The translations under genes were made by a program, and so were the position numbers. 64,000 nt of DNA, taken from assembly GCF_043641665.1 (NCBI RefSeq), contig NC_092198.1, positions 7,252,501 through 7,316,500 of the forward strand, given 5' to 3'. How positions within the stretch are numbered: the first letter of the stretch is position 1; each line of letters starts with the position of its first letter. The notes below the pieces were generated by a model, which did not search any database, was not told the origin of the DNA, and saw nothing but the letters and a program-made list of their open reading frames with translations. The DNA is from Enoplosus armatus (taxonomy: Eukaryota > Chordata > Actinopteri > Centrarchiformes > Enoplosidae). Positions 10,615 to 24,900 of the stretch are shown here, piece after piece.

Positions 10615-11777
10615 AGCTTATTTTAGAACCCAGGAATGATTGGCTTGTTGTTTCTGAGTGACAGGGGACAGGACCCCTGCCTGGTGCATCCGTACCACAC
10701 ACACTGAAGCGCACACGGAAATATGCACATTTATACACAATGCTAGCTACATCTCCTTCACCCTGTTAATTACTGTTCAAACCTTTCCAGGAGTTCTGAT
10801 TTTCGGAGGATAGATCAAATTAAGTTACACACACTCATATATTCACACAGACACACTTTTGCATGGTGTCAGTGGTCTAGTGATTCTCGGCAGAGGTGGA
10901 GACATTAACACTTGTGTACGACCAGGTGCCGACGTGACAGATCTGTCACGCTATCCGCCTGGAGGAGGAGGACAGGAGGGGAGGACAGAAGAGGAAGGAG
11001 GGATGAGGAGCCAGAGAGCAGGAGCACTACTTTTTGTTTCAGTCAGCACTGAGTGGGCCTCCAATGTTGAAGTCTAATGAACATCAAACGTCTTCTTACA
11101 TTAGAACTAAATGTTCCCAGTAGATGTAAATTACGAAAGCAAATCAGCAAAGCCTCGTCAAGGTTGAAAATGATTTGCATTGATTGATCTGCATTTTGTG
11201 TTTCCATTCACAATATAAAAATAATATAGATAATATATAGTAGATATAACAAATAAAAGACACAATATTGATGATGGATTTAGTTTGTAACCACAAAAGC
11301 TTTTTTGCATCTGGTATTTTAATGTGTCATCACAACAAATTTCACAGTAATACAAATCACTATGTTTACTATATCATATGTACTTGTAATATCTATTATT
11401 ACCTAAAGTAGACTACTTTGATTTACTGTTAACATTAGCCACACATAAATATACACTTTGCCGCGCTGCCAAAGCATCTCATCGTGACACTGAATATCCC
11501 CAAAGCTCTGAGGCATCAAATCAAAGCTGAGAGACATCAGTCTTGACTTCAGAGTGTGTTTGCATGTGTGGGTATGTATTAATGCCAGCTCAGACATACT
11601 AATATAGACATACAAAAGTGAAGCGTGAATGAGAGAGAACGAACAGAAAAGAATATTCTGGATCTGCTGGTTCTTTAGGCTTATAGAACTGTGCATTGTC
11701 ATAACAACGCTAAACATGATGGTGGTCAGCCAGCCATTAGCATTCGATGAGCTAGGACTGCAATCTGCTATCTGTGC

Positions 11778-11779
<2 letters not shown>

Positions 11780-11813
<34 letters not shown>
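11780..11813. repeat. (CA)n microsatellite
   Basis: About 17 CA units. Confidence 0.95.
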
Positions 11814-11815
<2 letters not shown>

Positions 11816-13092
11816 TGCCTGCTTGCATTGCTAAAATATGAAGTCTTCCATTTTCCACTAGTGGCTTACTGCTGAATGCTACAAGGAACTACAAGCAGTT
11901 GTGACCTTTCCAGTCACAGTGTTTACACACTTAACAGTTAGTTTGGCACATGAGCTCAACTAACCAACACCAACTCAACAACAACAAAGTGCAGCCCACT
12001 TTAAAATCATGGGAGACTTTTTGAGTCAATAAGGATTGAAAATAGTGTTTTCACCGGAGACATCTTTTAACAAATTGGATTAAATTAGTGTGGATTACAT
12101 TACACATGAGCAATAACCAATGAAAGCATAAGAAAGAATGGTAAGTTGGGAAAGCTTTTCACTGACATTGCCTTGAAATGTTTCCCATGAGCAGTATGAT
12201 GGTCTCTGGCATCCTCAAACAGTGAGTCTTGGCGAAAGTGGAATAAACCTATTTACCATATCTTTCCTCCGCACCCGCTGCCTTTCTTCCCTCAGGGAGC
12301 TGGCTACCCTGAGCACTCAACGCAGAAGTTAGCATTTGCATAGAGGCCAGTTATGTGGTTTTAGCGTCCTGTGTGATTGAAGTGCGCATTACCATACGCG
12401 CCGACGATGTGACCACGTGGTTGAGTGTGCTCAGAGGGGAGTTGCGGCCTGCTGTACGTGACCAAGCATATGAACTGGGGAGTCCACAGGTGAGGTCATT
12501 TTGGGCAGGGACAGGAAAGTTCCCTGGAGCACAGAATAAGGTTTGGCACAGAAACTCTCCACTGTCAGAGGCCAAAAAAAAAGAGGTCTGTTTGTATCTG
12601 ATGAGCAGCATATTAGAATTACAAATGGCGGTTTAGACAAACTTATCTTGAAATAAAATAAAAGCCTCAAGGACTCTCAATGGTTTCCAACTGGAATTTT
12701 TAAATTATCCTAAAATAAGTGTCACTTGAGTCAGTTGGATTTCACTGAACAATGTCCAATGACAATTCAGGATTAAATTCAGGGGTGATATCAAGCTTGC
12801 TCATTGCAGTGTTTCTCAATTTAAGGAGCCAAAGATTTATGGAGGGGAGAGGACAGGATGGAATATTGGAGCAAAGAGACTCTTATGCCCCTGCTGCTTT
12901 TCCAGGAAGGGCACCTGTGCTGTGGGGGGGCTTCAGCTGGTGACAAGAGGAGGGTGGCTGTGCTGATGATGTTGCAGGCTCAGCTCAGCTAGGCCTGCGT
13001 GACCTGTTAATGGCCCAGTGGGTATTTGATGACAGTTGCAAGAATCCGAGGCTCAGGGTGTCTTTTACAGCCGGTAAATCTTTGTCATCAAA

Positions 13093-13116
13093 CCCCCCCC
13101 CCCCCCCCCACCCCCC
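13093..13116. repeat. Poly-C run with one interruption
   Basis: C17, then an A, then C6. The length is probably uncertain in the assembly. Confidence 0.9.
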
Positions 13117-13314
13117 GGCTAAGTTGATTTATGGTCAGCTCCGCAGGGCATGTTTCCCAGTGCCCCCCTATTAGACATCCCATGAACTCTGATCTATGAG
13201 GGGGGTGTTGAGAAATAATTATGACACAATATTTTCCTGTAATCTTTCCATGTCGACAAAAAGGACATGAGCACCTCGGACGACTCTCTCTCCAGTTCTG
13301 CAGTGATATGCAGA

Positions 13315-13315
<1 letters not shown>

Positions 13316-13345
<30 letters not shown>
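13316..13345. repeat. (CA)n microsatellite
   Basis: About 15 CA units. Confidence 0.9.
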
Positions 13346-13348
<3 letters not shown>

Positions 13349-14710
13349 AATACACAGGTACATTTCACAGTTAGTATATAGCACTGCATGCTTCTGTGAG
13401 ACACTGAGATGAAGGTCCGATAGACTGAGTGTCGAGCCAAAACGAAAGGACAGGCTCTGCGATGTCTTGTAAATGTCTATCAGTTCCTTAAACATGTGAT
13501 CTGTGGCTATGTCCCTTATTAACCCTCTGGCCGACACATAACCAAACGCAGGACAGTTACTCACAGCTGCCTTAGGGGGACAGTTTGAAGGGCTGAGGAC
13601 TTTTTGGGATCTTAAATTAACACTTGACCTATGCACCTGCTAAACAGTGGCACCAAAGAAAAGAGGGAAAACGCCCAAACTAGAATGCACAAATAGTGTG
13701 TTAACACTGAAGTGTTCTATAAGGCTTAGAAGTGTAAAACTGAGCCAATGTGACATTAAACTGAATGATTATGTCATTAAAAGACAAATCCCAGAGCTGC
13801 TAAATAGACCCTGAATAGGGTTGTTCCTAGATCTTTGCAGTATAAACATCACCAGCTTGACAGAATGAGGCGAGTCCAGGGGTCACAGCTTGTCCAGACA
13901 TGGCTGTAACAATAGCAGGATAATAGAGATTATAGCTAAAAAGTTAGAAAGATGATATTTCAGGGATAAGTAAGAAACCAGCCGTTACAATGAATTGAAC
14001 TTCATGCGAGCAGTGGTTGTTTGAATGCTAACCAAAATCAATCGTTGTTTAACTTTGTTAAAATCATGGAGGGTTCAAGGAAAATGTTTCACTTTAGACA
14101 GGCTAGACTGTTTTTTTCAGAAGGCTTTCATTCAAATACATTTCATTTGAGTGCATATTTTTAAACAAACAATTTATGTATGTGCCCACAGAGCCAGTCA
14201 CTAATTAAATGGACCGTCTGCATGTGTGCAGAAGTGTCACATGTTGGTCATCAATTCAAGTCTTGTTTTCTTTGGATTTTCCCTTTAAAGCCCATTGCAA
14301 ACCACACACTTCCACGTGCACTTTGATTTGAGTACAAGATATAAGACATTCGAACTACTGGTCAGCAGTGTGCCGGTTACTGATCCATAGCAGACGCTGC
14401 TGGAGGTGACTGACAGGGTCATGCCTGCATGTGCGTGGGTGTGTTTGTATGTGTATATCTTCTGTGTGTGTTTGCTTCCATGTAACAAAAATAGTGTCCC
14501 TTCCTGGGCCCCAGCTCTGACACGCTGCTACTAATAGGGAAGGTGCGTATGAGCGTCCATATGTATATGTGTGTGGATGTAGCCCCTGCCTGACCGTGGC
14601 CCTGTCCAAGTCTTAGCATGCTCATTTATAGCCAAGCAGCCCATCAATCTTAATAGAGGAGAGAAGTGCAAAGAGCCGATGAAATGCCAGACATGATCAC
14701 TATTCACTCA

Positions 14711-14870
14711 ATGGGGGCGAGGAGACAGAGACAGAGAGGAGCAAGAGGAGGGAGTCGCAGGGAAAGATGAGAGGAGGGGAGACGGAGAAGGCAGGGTGAG
14801 GGAGCACAGAGGGAGTGAAAGTGAGGAGGGAGGGAGTGGGGAAGAAGGATGGGGTGAGAAAGAGAGAGGT
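14711..14870. repeat. Polypurine (GA-rich) tract
   Basis: About 160 bp of almost pure A/G on the + strand with few pyrimidines. Short GAGG/GAGA words repeat without a fixed period. Such strand-asymmetric tracts can form triplex (H-) DNA. Confidence 0.8.
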
Positions 14871-15017
14871 CGCGAGTTGTTTATCCCTGTAGGTGATAAA
14901 AATGATCTGATCCTCTCTCTCTCTCTTCTGTCGGCGTCTCGCTGTTTGAGCGACGGCCACGTAAAAACCGCTGAACACGCCAAGGTGAGAGCCACATAAG
15001 AACATGCCATCTATTTG

Positions 15018-15053
<36 letters not shown>

Positions 15054-15277
15054 TTTCATACACACTCTAATCTTTGGTTTAAGTGATTCTTTTCTTATAA
15101 TCAAGGTCCTAAAAGTTTGAAACAATTTAGCAGAAAGGTTGGTGGTGGTTTGACTGGCACATACTGTATCACCGGCAGTGCTGATTGGGTCACATGCCGG
15201 CCGTTAGATCACACTGTGCTCTGTGTACGTGGTGGGGCCATACTGAGACCTGACCTGGAATGGACTGCTGTGTGCGA

Positions 15278-15278
<1 letters not shown>

Positions 15279-15320
<42 letters not shown>

Positions 15321-15347
15321 CGCGTGTGTGTGTGTGTGTGTGTGTGT
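15279..15347. repeat. Imperfect (TG)n microsatellite
   Basis: Three TG blocks separated by CGAG and CGCG interruptions. Confidence 0.9.
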
Positions 15348-16639
15348 CAGTGGGGGTAGGACGTCTGCTGAGAGCTGGGGAATGGCTTGAGGATATTTGG
15401 CAATGTGCTGCGAGACTGTGCTGACACAGGACACTGCGTCTTCGTCCAACAACAGAGCTGTCACTCTCCCGGGCACGAGGTGCTAGAGGGATTCAGTGAG
15501 TCAATATTTACAGATTGACACCGGCCATGTTTACCTGCTAACATCATAATACCATTAGGGAAATAATGTGAGTAAAGCAGAGCTCATGAATAAAATAGCA
15601 GAGTCAAAGTCAGGATAAATACAGCTACAGTACGTATATGTGGGTATAAATACTATTTCCATTTATAGACTCCACACACCTGCAGCCTTTTTCACATATT
15701 ATTTGTTACATGCAATTATAGAAATGACCTGGTTCACATTTTCCAAGTCTGTCTTAAAACAGTACACACACATGCCCATACATACATTGAAACAGTTATT
15801 AGTCGCTATAATCATTCCTCCTGTTCATACTGGCTGTGAAAAGATCCCATTCTATTATAATCCCAATGTAAGAGATGGAGGACAAAGTTCACAGTCCTCG
15901 TTTTATGGAATAATGTGTCCTAAACTTTAGCCAAAGCTAACATGAGGGTACAGCAGTTCGACTCTTCCAAAGTTACAGTTTTTTCTGTACAAATTTCCCT
16001 CTGAGTTTCCACAAAGAGAGTTTCCTTGCTGAGCTGCAGTGAAGGAACAGAACAAGGACAGTGTCGTTTACGGATTTAGTTCCCGATCTCTTACATTGGA
16101 ATCACTTTAGGAACGGGTGTCTTCACTGTCGGTATCGAGAGGAGGAGCAACTACAGCAAACAAAAACTGTTTAAATGTACATTTGGGCATGTGAGGAATG
16201 TTTTTTTATTCATGCGTTCAAATAAATAGCTAATAATATATTCATACACTATACAAATCTTGCTTGCAACACTAATCAAGAAGGATGTCATTACACCTTT
16301 AATTTAGAATTACAAAAGTTTTATAAACCCAGCAAACCCAGATCAAGCAACACTGTTCTGATTGCCTAAAAAAGCTGATTTGAAAAGACCTGATTTATCT
16401 TATTATTGCATGCGATGTGTTCACTTGTTGGTCTTTTCAACAAGATAAATCAAGCAAACATCAAAGCAGTTCAAATATTTAAAACCTTATTCATGTTTTG
16501 TATATTTTGCCTGCAGGTCTGAAAGCCAGGACCACAGAGGGCAGTGCGGTGAGGTGAACCTGGGAAAGCCAGCAACAGCTGTGAGAAACCATCAGATCTG
16601 CCATTCCTCACACTTCAACAGCCAACAAGAGTGCAATTT

Positions 16640-16890
16640 ATGACGGCCAGAGAGGGAGCGAAAGAGACGGAGAGAAAGGAGGACAGAGAAAAAAGGACGG
16701 ACAGGGGAGAAGGAGACATAAACAGAGAGAAAGAGGGAGAAAGAATGAAATAAACAGAGGAATGAATAAAGACAGAGGACCTGAGAGGAGATGTGATAAA
16801 GCAAGCAGAGTGAAAGAGGAAAGAAAGATAAATAGACAGAGAAAAAGGAGACAGGGAGTGACAGACAAAGAGACAGGGAGAGAACAAGAT
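16640..16890. repeat. Long polypurine tract
   Basis: About 250 bp of strongly A/G-biased + strand sequence made of degenerate GAGA, AAAG and ACAG words. The reverse strand reads as long Ser/Leu/Phe-rich open frames, which are an artefact of the composition. Confidence 0.8.
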
Positions 16891-17052
16891 GGCCGACTGG
16901 GATAGAGGAAAGGACAGAGGTGGTAGTGTGAAGAACAGAGTGAGAATAACACATGTACATACTGTACAATGTGTAATACACATGTATGATCCTGTTTTCT
17001 GATTCTCCCGTGTTCACAAAACACAGAGGGATGGACCGCTCAATCAGCACCG

Positions 17053-17053
<1 letters not shown>

Positions 17054-17135
<82 letters not shown>
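17054..17135. repeat. (CA)n microsatellite, about 82 bp
   Basis: About 41 uninterrupted CA units. Confidence 0.95.
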
Positions 17136-17136
<1 letters not shown>

Positions 17137-20100
17137 GCTCCAAGGTCAGGCCTTTTACAGCGAGTGATCAGACAAGAGACCAAAAGGCCTGGCAGGCGGC
17201 CTAATGACACTCGGATGTAATGGAATTCATCTTTCTGTATGCTTTGACTAGACATCATTGTGGTAAACTACTGTCCCTGTAGCAAGGTCAGAGGTCAGGT
17301 AAACTACAGAATGATGCTCCAAGGGGCCCTTCACCTGCGCAGGTGTGGCTGATATTTGCTGAAGGAACATTCTCCACACACACTGATCCAACCTGCTGAT
17401 CCAAGAAATTAAACATATTTCCTTCTACAGCTCCCACACACATACACACACACACACACACACACATTTCCTCCTGTCGCGTTCTCGATTTCTGTCTGCT
17501 TGTCTTGTCTGCGGTGGGTTGGTGGTGTGGAAAGCTTCGTTTATTTGGTCTTTTAATACAAGCTGACCCCTGTCCCCTGGTATCTGAGTGTGTGTGTGTG
17601 CGCACAGATCCAGAGAGCACTCTCCCATGACAACTACGTCAACGACCCAGAGACAGTGTCGACAGAAGACCACACCACACGGGGAGAACACACACATTAA
17701 CACACACATGCACACGCACACAAATAAACTTTAACACATACACACCCATTTAACCAACATAAAAGTATAGCACATAGAAGAATATATATATGTGTGTGTG
17801 TGTGTGTTTATGTGTGTTTTGGTCTTGAGGAAATCTTCAGCATGTGTTAGATGAATCCCCGGGGCTCTCTCTCAACTCTGATTGGCTGGCCAGCCTGCTG
17901 TGTTTGTTTCCACAGCGACAGAGCTGTCACTGCCTCCTACCACCCAGGTAGAGCTGTCAATCACACTGGCTCCCGGCCAACCACACGCAGGCCTCGCTGC
18001 AACCGATCACACCGATGTCGTTTCTAGCAAATTACCAATCGTCTGACAAGAGCAATCATGATAGTAAGAAATTATAAATGACTTTTCAAAACAAAGTTAG
18101 CTAGTTAGCGTTTATACAGCTTCTGCTTTATGTTGGAAACAGCACTGGTTTCTAATTGGATTTTGAGACAATCATAAAGGTTCATTTTAAAAGATGAAAT
18201 ATTTCAGCACTAAAATTCAAAACAGACATTGTTTAATCACAACTTGGCCTTTGCCTAAAGAAAATTGGCCATATTCAGGTCTCTAATCACAACCTTCCAC
18301 TTGGTGCTGTTCCTTCTGCGTCATCCGCTCCTTATTGCCCTTTTTATTTATTACACAAACAAGCATAATCCATCTTCAAAAGCTGACTTCACTACCTCTC
18401 CTCAAACCAAACAACAGTCAGTTGATGTGTCAAGGCTGGATCTGAAATAACATTATGAAAGTATAGTATAAGGCACGGGAGCCATTTTTAATGTTGTTAA
18501 TTGTAACTGTGCTGTTTCTACTAGTCACATTTACCACAGTGACAAAGGTCTATGAGCCAGTTTAGCACCACAGATACTGCATGTTTAAATGAGCTAGAAA
18601 ACTACAATGTGTGCCACTGTGTCGGGTAATGAATGAGATTTTTCACATTAATCCTGTTTTTATGAGGAACTGACTTCATCAAATCATGTTTTTTTTTATG
18701 CAAACAAGTTACAGTTTAAGAGCACATTTTTCTGTTCACTTGCTACATTGATTCAGCCTTTATCTTTTGAAGTCAGTCCCCTTGACACAGGACAGCTTTT
18801 TGACAAAGGCCGTCCTGCTGCTGACACAAATAATGAGTCATAAGAGTCATAAAAACTAAAAATAGAGCTTTTCTATTTTGGAGTTGAGGCGTATCTGAAG
18901 GTCGATGAAAAGCAGATGTAACACAATATAGGAGTCAGGGTCTTGCAGAGCAGTGACACAGAACCAGGACCGTCATATTTTCACAAAAATAGGCAAACAT
19001 ACACAAGACGTTCAAATAAGAAAGGCAGATTACAAAATCCTTTCCAGGTCTCAAGAGTGGCATTTGTATATGTTTTTGAATTACTGATAAATGTACAGGT
19101 GACTGTGTGTTTTTTAACAATGTCTTTTTAAAAGGACTGTGTTTATATAGAGTTTCTATCCAAAGCCCAATTCATTACAATTTGAGTTTGCTTGTGTGTT
19201 TTGTGTTAATCCCTGTCCTTGCTCAGCAGTCACACACACTGCTGTACACACACAGAGCAGTGTGTCCCCTGTGGGCTACAGTAGCTTTGCGCCTCTGCTC
19301 AGCTGCATACAGTAAAGCCTTTTCACTGTAATCACTGATCAATAATAGTGATCAGAGGCCAATCATCAATACTGGTCCATCTGCTACCACTTGGTCTGAG
19401 CAAATAAACACACACGACTGGATAGCCTCTAGAAAGGCCTGACAGCAGACACTCAAAGCTGCTACGGTGGATTAAATGACAATTTTCAAAATATAAAGGA
19501 GAATTATTCAAAACATGAATGAAAGTGATCAAAACACACACACACATATACTAACACATAACAGGCACAATCCCCTTCCTCCAGCCCGCACACACATGCA
19601 GGTCTACAGTATGAATCCATCATTAATGCGTTGAGCCGGATGTTGCTGTGACCTTTCTCTTTTTAGGCCTGACCCCAGCAGATGACCCTGGAGAGGGATT
19701 AGTCTCTGATACGCCTAATTAACCCCACAGCACACTGCTCGGGCTGGAACAGCAGCCACTCACCCACACTACAACACCCTGCCCCTTGCTATATTTATAC
19801 TTTCTTTCCCTCTTTCTTTCGTGTGGTTGGGGTTCAGTGGAAGCCTCCCGCAGTTTTCATTAGTCGTCTCAAAAATAAAATGCCCTCGAAGGAGAACACA
19901 TTTTGCAAAATCCATCTTCATGTCCAAAACCACCTCACTTTAAAATCTACCTAGGATCTGCTTCTTAACCCCCTTTCCCAAAGGTTTCGCAGACACCCCA
20001 TCCACCTTGACTGGCTCTGGCCCTAGCTAACCCCTTTGTAATCCCTAGGAAGCCTAAACAAGTGTATTTTGACTGTGGGGTGTGCAGAAAGGAAGCAGAT

Positions 20101-21161
20101 TGGATCTCCACAGGAGTTTAAAACCGACAAAAACATCCACATTAAGACCTTTGGAAATAAGGCTGTTAACATGATGCACAGACTCGCATTGAGGTTCAAA
20201 ATAGAGGTGACCAATCAGCTTCACCTGTATACCCATGGTCAGAAAAATATCCAATAATTTACTTACTTTACTGAAGCTTTCTTTTTTCATTCTTCAGAGA
20301 ATTAAACAGCAACATCATGTCTCAGCCCTCTCAAGGACGGCCGCTCAGAAGAGCTGTAAACACCTTAAGACAAGGTCAGACGACATGTCACACACACTAG
20401 TTCCTTTTGAAACCCCAGCCCTTCAGAATAGGTTCCAGTGTTTTAACCAAGCACAATGGGGATGGTGACGTAATGAGGATGATGGTTTATACAATATAGA
20501 ATAAATTAGCTATTGATCAGGCTTTATATAGCTGATACTGATCAATTATAATATACTTGAGCTGCCCAAACACTGGTTCTATAATATAATAATTCTATAA
20601 CTTCCCAACTTACCATAAGTTATACTTTACAACATAAATTACAGGGTGTCTTGGTATACCTTCAAATTAAACCCAAAAACAGTTCATAGCATCCAAGTAA
20701 ATGAAGTTGGGGCACAATTGTGACATGTTGTTGAAACGCCGTCAGTTTCGTCATCGCATGTGGTTCAGAAAGATCCACCAACACGTCCACATTTGAAATT
20801 GTTCTTGTTGCTTGATGATGCTTCACTTCAGACAAACACACACACACACAAGCAAAGATACACACAGCTGTGCTCATAATCACGGTCGCACACACACAGA
20901 GACAGTACAGTATGTAAAGTATCCTGGGTTGGGTTAAGACGACGCAACTCGACACCTGACTACAAAACAGTTGCACAGAACTGGACACTCTATTTAGAAG
21001 GTTACCAAGCGACACCTCTCCAAGCTTTGATTTTTAATAGGCTGTAGTAAATAGCACCAATACTTTGACTTTTTATTTAGTTGGCTTAAGTTACTACGTT
21101 TATCTATAGATTTACGTGACATATGCTAACTCCCATCCTGTTCACACCTCCTCTGCTCCTG

Positions 21162-21163
<2 letters not shown>

Positions 21164-21208
<45 letters not shown>
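21164..21208. repeat. (TG)n microsatellite
   Basis: About 22 TG units. Confidence 0.95.
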
Positions 21209-21211
<3 letters not shown>

Positions 21212-21418
21212 GGAGTTGGTGTTTGCACAAGCACATTTGTATTTTTTATCTGTGTCGGAAAGTTTTTAGGTGCAGAGAGGCTGAATTGGGTATACTGTCA
21301 AATATAATGCAGCCTAAAGACGCCAGTTTACCATCAACAAAGGCACACACACTCTCCTTTCACAGGGAGTAGGCCTCCATAGCAACACACAGGAAACACA
21401 CCATGTCCCTCGAATATC

Positions 21419-21420
<2 letters not shown>

Positions 21421-21479
<59 letters not shown>
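21421..21479. repeat. (TG)n microsatellite
   Basis: About 29 TG units, only 212 bp after the previous (TG)n array. Confidence 0.95.
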
Positions 21480-21483
<4 letters not shown>

Positions 21484-21892
21484 TCTTTATCTCTTCACAG
21501 AGACTTACGGGTACCTCCCTACAGCTGCAACTTTTCCCGGCTGAGTCATTTTGATAACTCAGTGGTTGTGAATGCACGTCTTTGTATCCATTGCTGTATA
21601 GAAAACATATGTATGTGTGTGTGTTTGGTGTAAACCATCTACCAAGGCCAGTGTCTGCTACGCAGGTGTGAAGGTGTGAAGGAAATGAAATAAACCGCCT
21701 CCAAACGCTTAAGCGTGTGTGTGACCTTGTGTCCCTGTGAAAGTGGGTGTGAGAAGCTGTGTACACACATGCACACACAGTCTGATATTGAACATCTCAC
21801 ACTATCACATTACATATGATTTTATGATTTTAGTCGCACAGTTCTATTGTTTGTGTGTGAATGTCTCATCGCTGCAGTGTTTCACACTTTGA

Positions 21893-21932
21893 AAACATCA
21901 CAAAAAAATCACAAAAACATCACAAAAATCAT
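21893..21932. repeat. Short tandem repeat, unit about ATCACAAAAA
   Basis: Roughly four imperfect copies of a unit of about 10-12 bp. Confidence 0.7.
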
Positions 21933-24900
21933 GATTAACTTTCAGTTTGAGAACATCTTTTTTTTGGGGGGGGGGGGGGCTGGGGGGGCAGTCACTCATG
22001 TGAAGACAGGGGCGAGAGTCTGAGGTGAAGGAGGGCAGAGGGGACAGAGGGGGGTAACTGGTTGTTACAGGCATCCAGAGAGCGGGACAGATGGTTAGAC
22101 ACTGGTCAGAGTTACACAGCAAAAGGCCATAAAAAGAGCTATGGGAAAACCATGTGTGTGTCACCCAGGAACGCGCACACACACTCTCACACAGATGCAC
22201 ACATATGTACATCCTTACGCTTGAGCAATCATGTGCACATTTGCCATGGGTGATGAGAGGAAAGGGTTTGAAGCAAAAGGAGAAACAGACATTCGGTAAA
22301 AAAAAACTGTGGGATTGTTCACATAGGCCTGCTTGCATAGCACCTTATTCCACAACAGACATATTACGTTTCAGTCAGTTTTCTTTACCAACTATTTTAA
22401 TTAAACTAATTCCAGTGTGCTACACACTAGCATCCCTGGGGAAATCAGTAACTCATTCAAAACCCAAATGTCTCTGGAAGGAGTTTATTATGTTTATATG
22501 TTTAGATTTTATTTTTATCACTTCATTCGTTTATGGTAAAAAAGATAAAAAGTTAATTGCTGAGATCTCTGACCTCAACCACATTGATAAAAATAGATCC
22601 AATGGGGCAAAAAGCACGAGTGGTCAGACAATCAGACTTGCTGTAAACAAATCCACCAGGTTAGTCTAACTATTTAGGAGGAGAAAACAAAGCCGAACAG
22701 TAAAACTATAACCCAAATTGTTGAAATTGATCCTGGTTCAAGTTTGGCAATACCGTACTTGCAATATGATTAGTGACATTACAAAAACGCCCACTTTCAT
22801 TTTTACCTCCAAATAAAGTGGTAGCAAAAATGTCTTCATATTTACAACGTGTATGATCATCTGAGCACTCGTGTTGTTACTCCACCATTCACCATTTCAT
22901 TCACTTTTTTTCTGTAATTCAGCATGATATCTATATTTGGTCTCTTTGGAAGTCATGGCATTTTGCAAAAGAATTACAGCTCTGTAGACTGCATGATGCT
23001 TGTCGAAACAACATGTTTGTAATGATGCTAGTACCAAAGGCTGCATGGAGTCGAATGGCTAAACCCCTTTCTAAGTCTTCAGCAGAACAAACAGCAGACA
23101 GGTGATATAATGTGTCCATGTTTAAAACCAAGTTCCAAACTAAAAGCTAACTAATTAAAGACGTGAAGACTATGGCTCAGTTTTTTCTTCTTCCTCTATC
23201 TATTCGTGTACGGACAAAACACAAAGCTTCTCAGATCATAAGAAACAAAAAAAAATAAAATAACTCCAAGTAGCATCAACAACCTCTTTTCCCCTGCTCT
23301 GCTGTCAGCACCCTCAGGATCCGGGTGACACATCAGTTCACTGGAACCACAGACAGGCGCCAAGGACGAGCCTAATCTGCTCACACATCTCTCTCTCTCT
23401 CTCTCTGTTTCTCCACCCCCTGTGTCTCTCTCTTTGCCTCTCTCTCTGGATCTCCACTCACACCCAAGCTTATACTCACACCTGCAGCGAGGCGTGACTA
23501 TCTGAGTTGGGATCTTTTCAGAGGCTAGACGATAGATGAGACCGGCCCGGGAGAAGACGCTTCATCTGTTTCATCTGTGACCGTGTTGCTGCGTGATGGT
23601 CACTGTTGGTTTCTGGCTCTGCTCTGTTAAGACACGTATGCGACCTGTGTTTGTGTGTGTGTTTATGTACAGCTGCGGTTGTCTGTGTGATGCTAGTCGT
23701 GTTAGCATCGGGGCATAACACTAAACTGCACAACAACTTACCTCTCTGATATTATACGGGTTGTATCTATAATCTGAGCAGCAGAGGTTACTCTTAGGTC
23801 GGGATAATAGCTTTGATCAGTTATACTACGTGAAACCTTATTGTGCTCAAATAGAAGTTGAAATAATGAGGAAAGCTGGGATTAGAGTGAAAGTTGAGGA
23901 ATTTACAGGCAACTTGCATCCTACTTTTGGTCAACAAAACAGTAACACATTTATAGACTAAATCCTTCATGTAGTGGCTTTTAATAATGATTGTGTATTC
24001 CAAAATTGATAAATGTCATCATAAAAATGGATTAACATGGAAACAATGTCTCCTCTTTTCTGTTTTACATCTAAACTTAATATGCAAAAGAATGTATGTA
24101 GATTTTCAGAATATAATGTATGGGTGTAATGAAAGTGGCAAATAATGCCAAATGGCAATAAGAAACAAGACTGAAGTTGGACAATAATTAACATATCATT
24201 CTAGTATTCACTGTATGACTTTATTATTATTTCCCTCCCTCACTGTATGCTTTAGAGTTAAACCGTAACCACAGTGTTTCAGTTGCCCTAACGTTAACCT
24301 TGAACATACCTCAGCCATTACCACAAACTTTCCCTGACCTTAAACATATGTAGTATATAGTTACCATGTCATAGGAATCAAGGTTTTTGCAGAATCCTCC
24401 AATATCGGTCTTGTCTGGTGATAGGGTTGATATAGATATAACAGATCCTTATTCAAAATGTACGCATCATCTCCACAAATGCCATCATCAGAATCAAACC
24501 AGTGACTCAGACTTATTGATGAGTCAAATAGTACCCATCTTGATTTTAATTAATTGGTGACAAAAAACATCTGATAGATTTCCTCTTTCAGTTGGTAGAG
24601 AAGAGGACAATATGAGAGAGGACTGAATTAACTCTGTGTTAAGTGTCCTATCACCCTGTTTCAGACACATGTGAGCCTCATGCAGCCTCATGTGAGCGCG
24701 CTCCGTTCCCACGACCAACCCGCTGCAGGAGACGCTGCAGGGAAGGACGCGGCATTTGGACCCCAATGTAGCATGAGCTCCTATCCCAGTAAGACCATCC
24801 GACTGATGGTCACACATGCATATGTGTGTGTGTATGTTCATGATATCATCTTCCAGTGCTGCTATTACCCACACCTTTCCATCCGGTTTAGACCCATGAC

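Larger units (their letters stand above)
9066..16500. other. Intergenic, no gene seen (first part of the desert)
   Basis: No reading frame on either strand resembles a known protein. Contents are (CA)n/(TG)n arrays at 9385-9438, 11780-11813, 13316-13345, 15034-15053 and 15279-15347, a G21 run at 10594-10614, C runs near 13093-13116, and a polypurine tract at 14711-14870. The remainder is unique-looking AT-rich sequence. Confidence 0.6.

Noticed and set aside
16592..17143. Ser/Leu/Phe-rich open frames of 120-180 codons on the - strand
   Set aside because: They are the reverse complement of a polypurine tract plus a (CA)n array, so they are composition artefacts.
22154..22669. 171-codon + strand open frame in the desert
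   Set aside because: It opens at a non-ATG codon. It has no recognisable domain, its first third is CA-rich, and the rest looks like translated AT-rich spacer.
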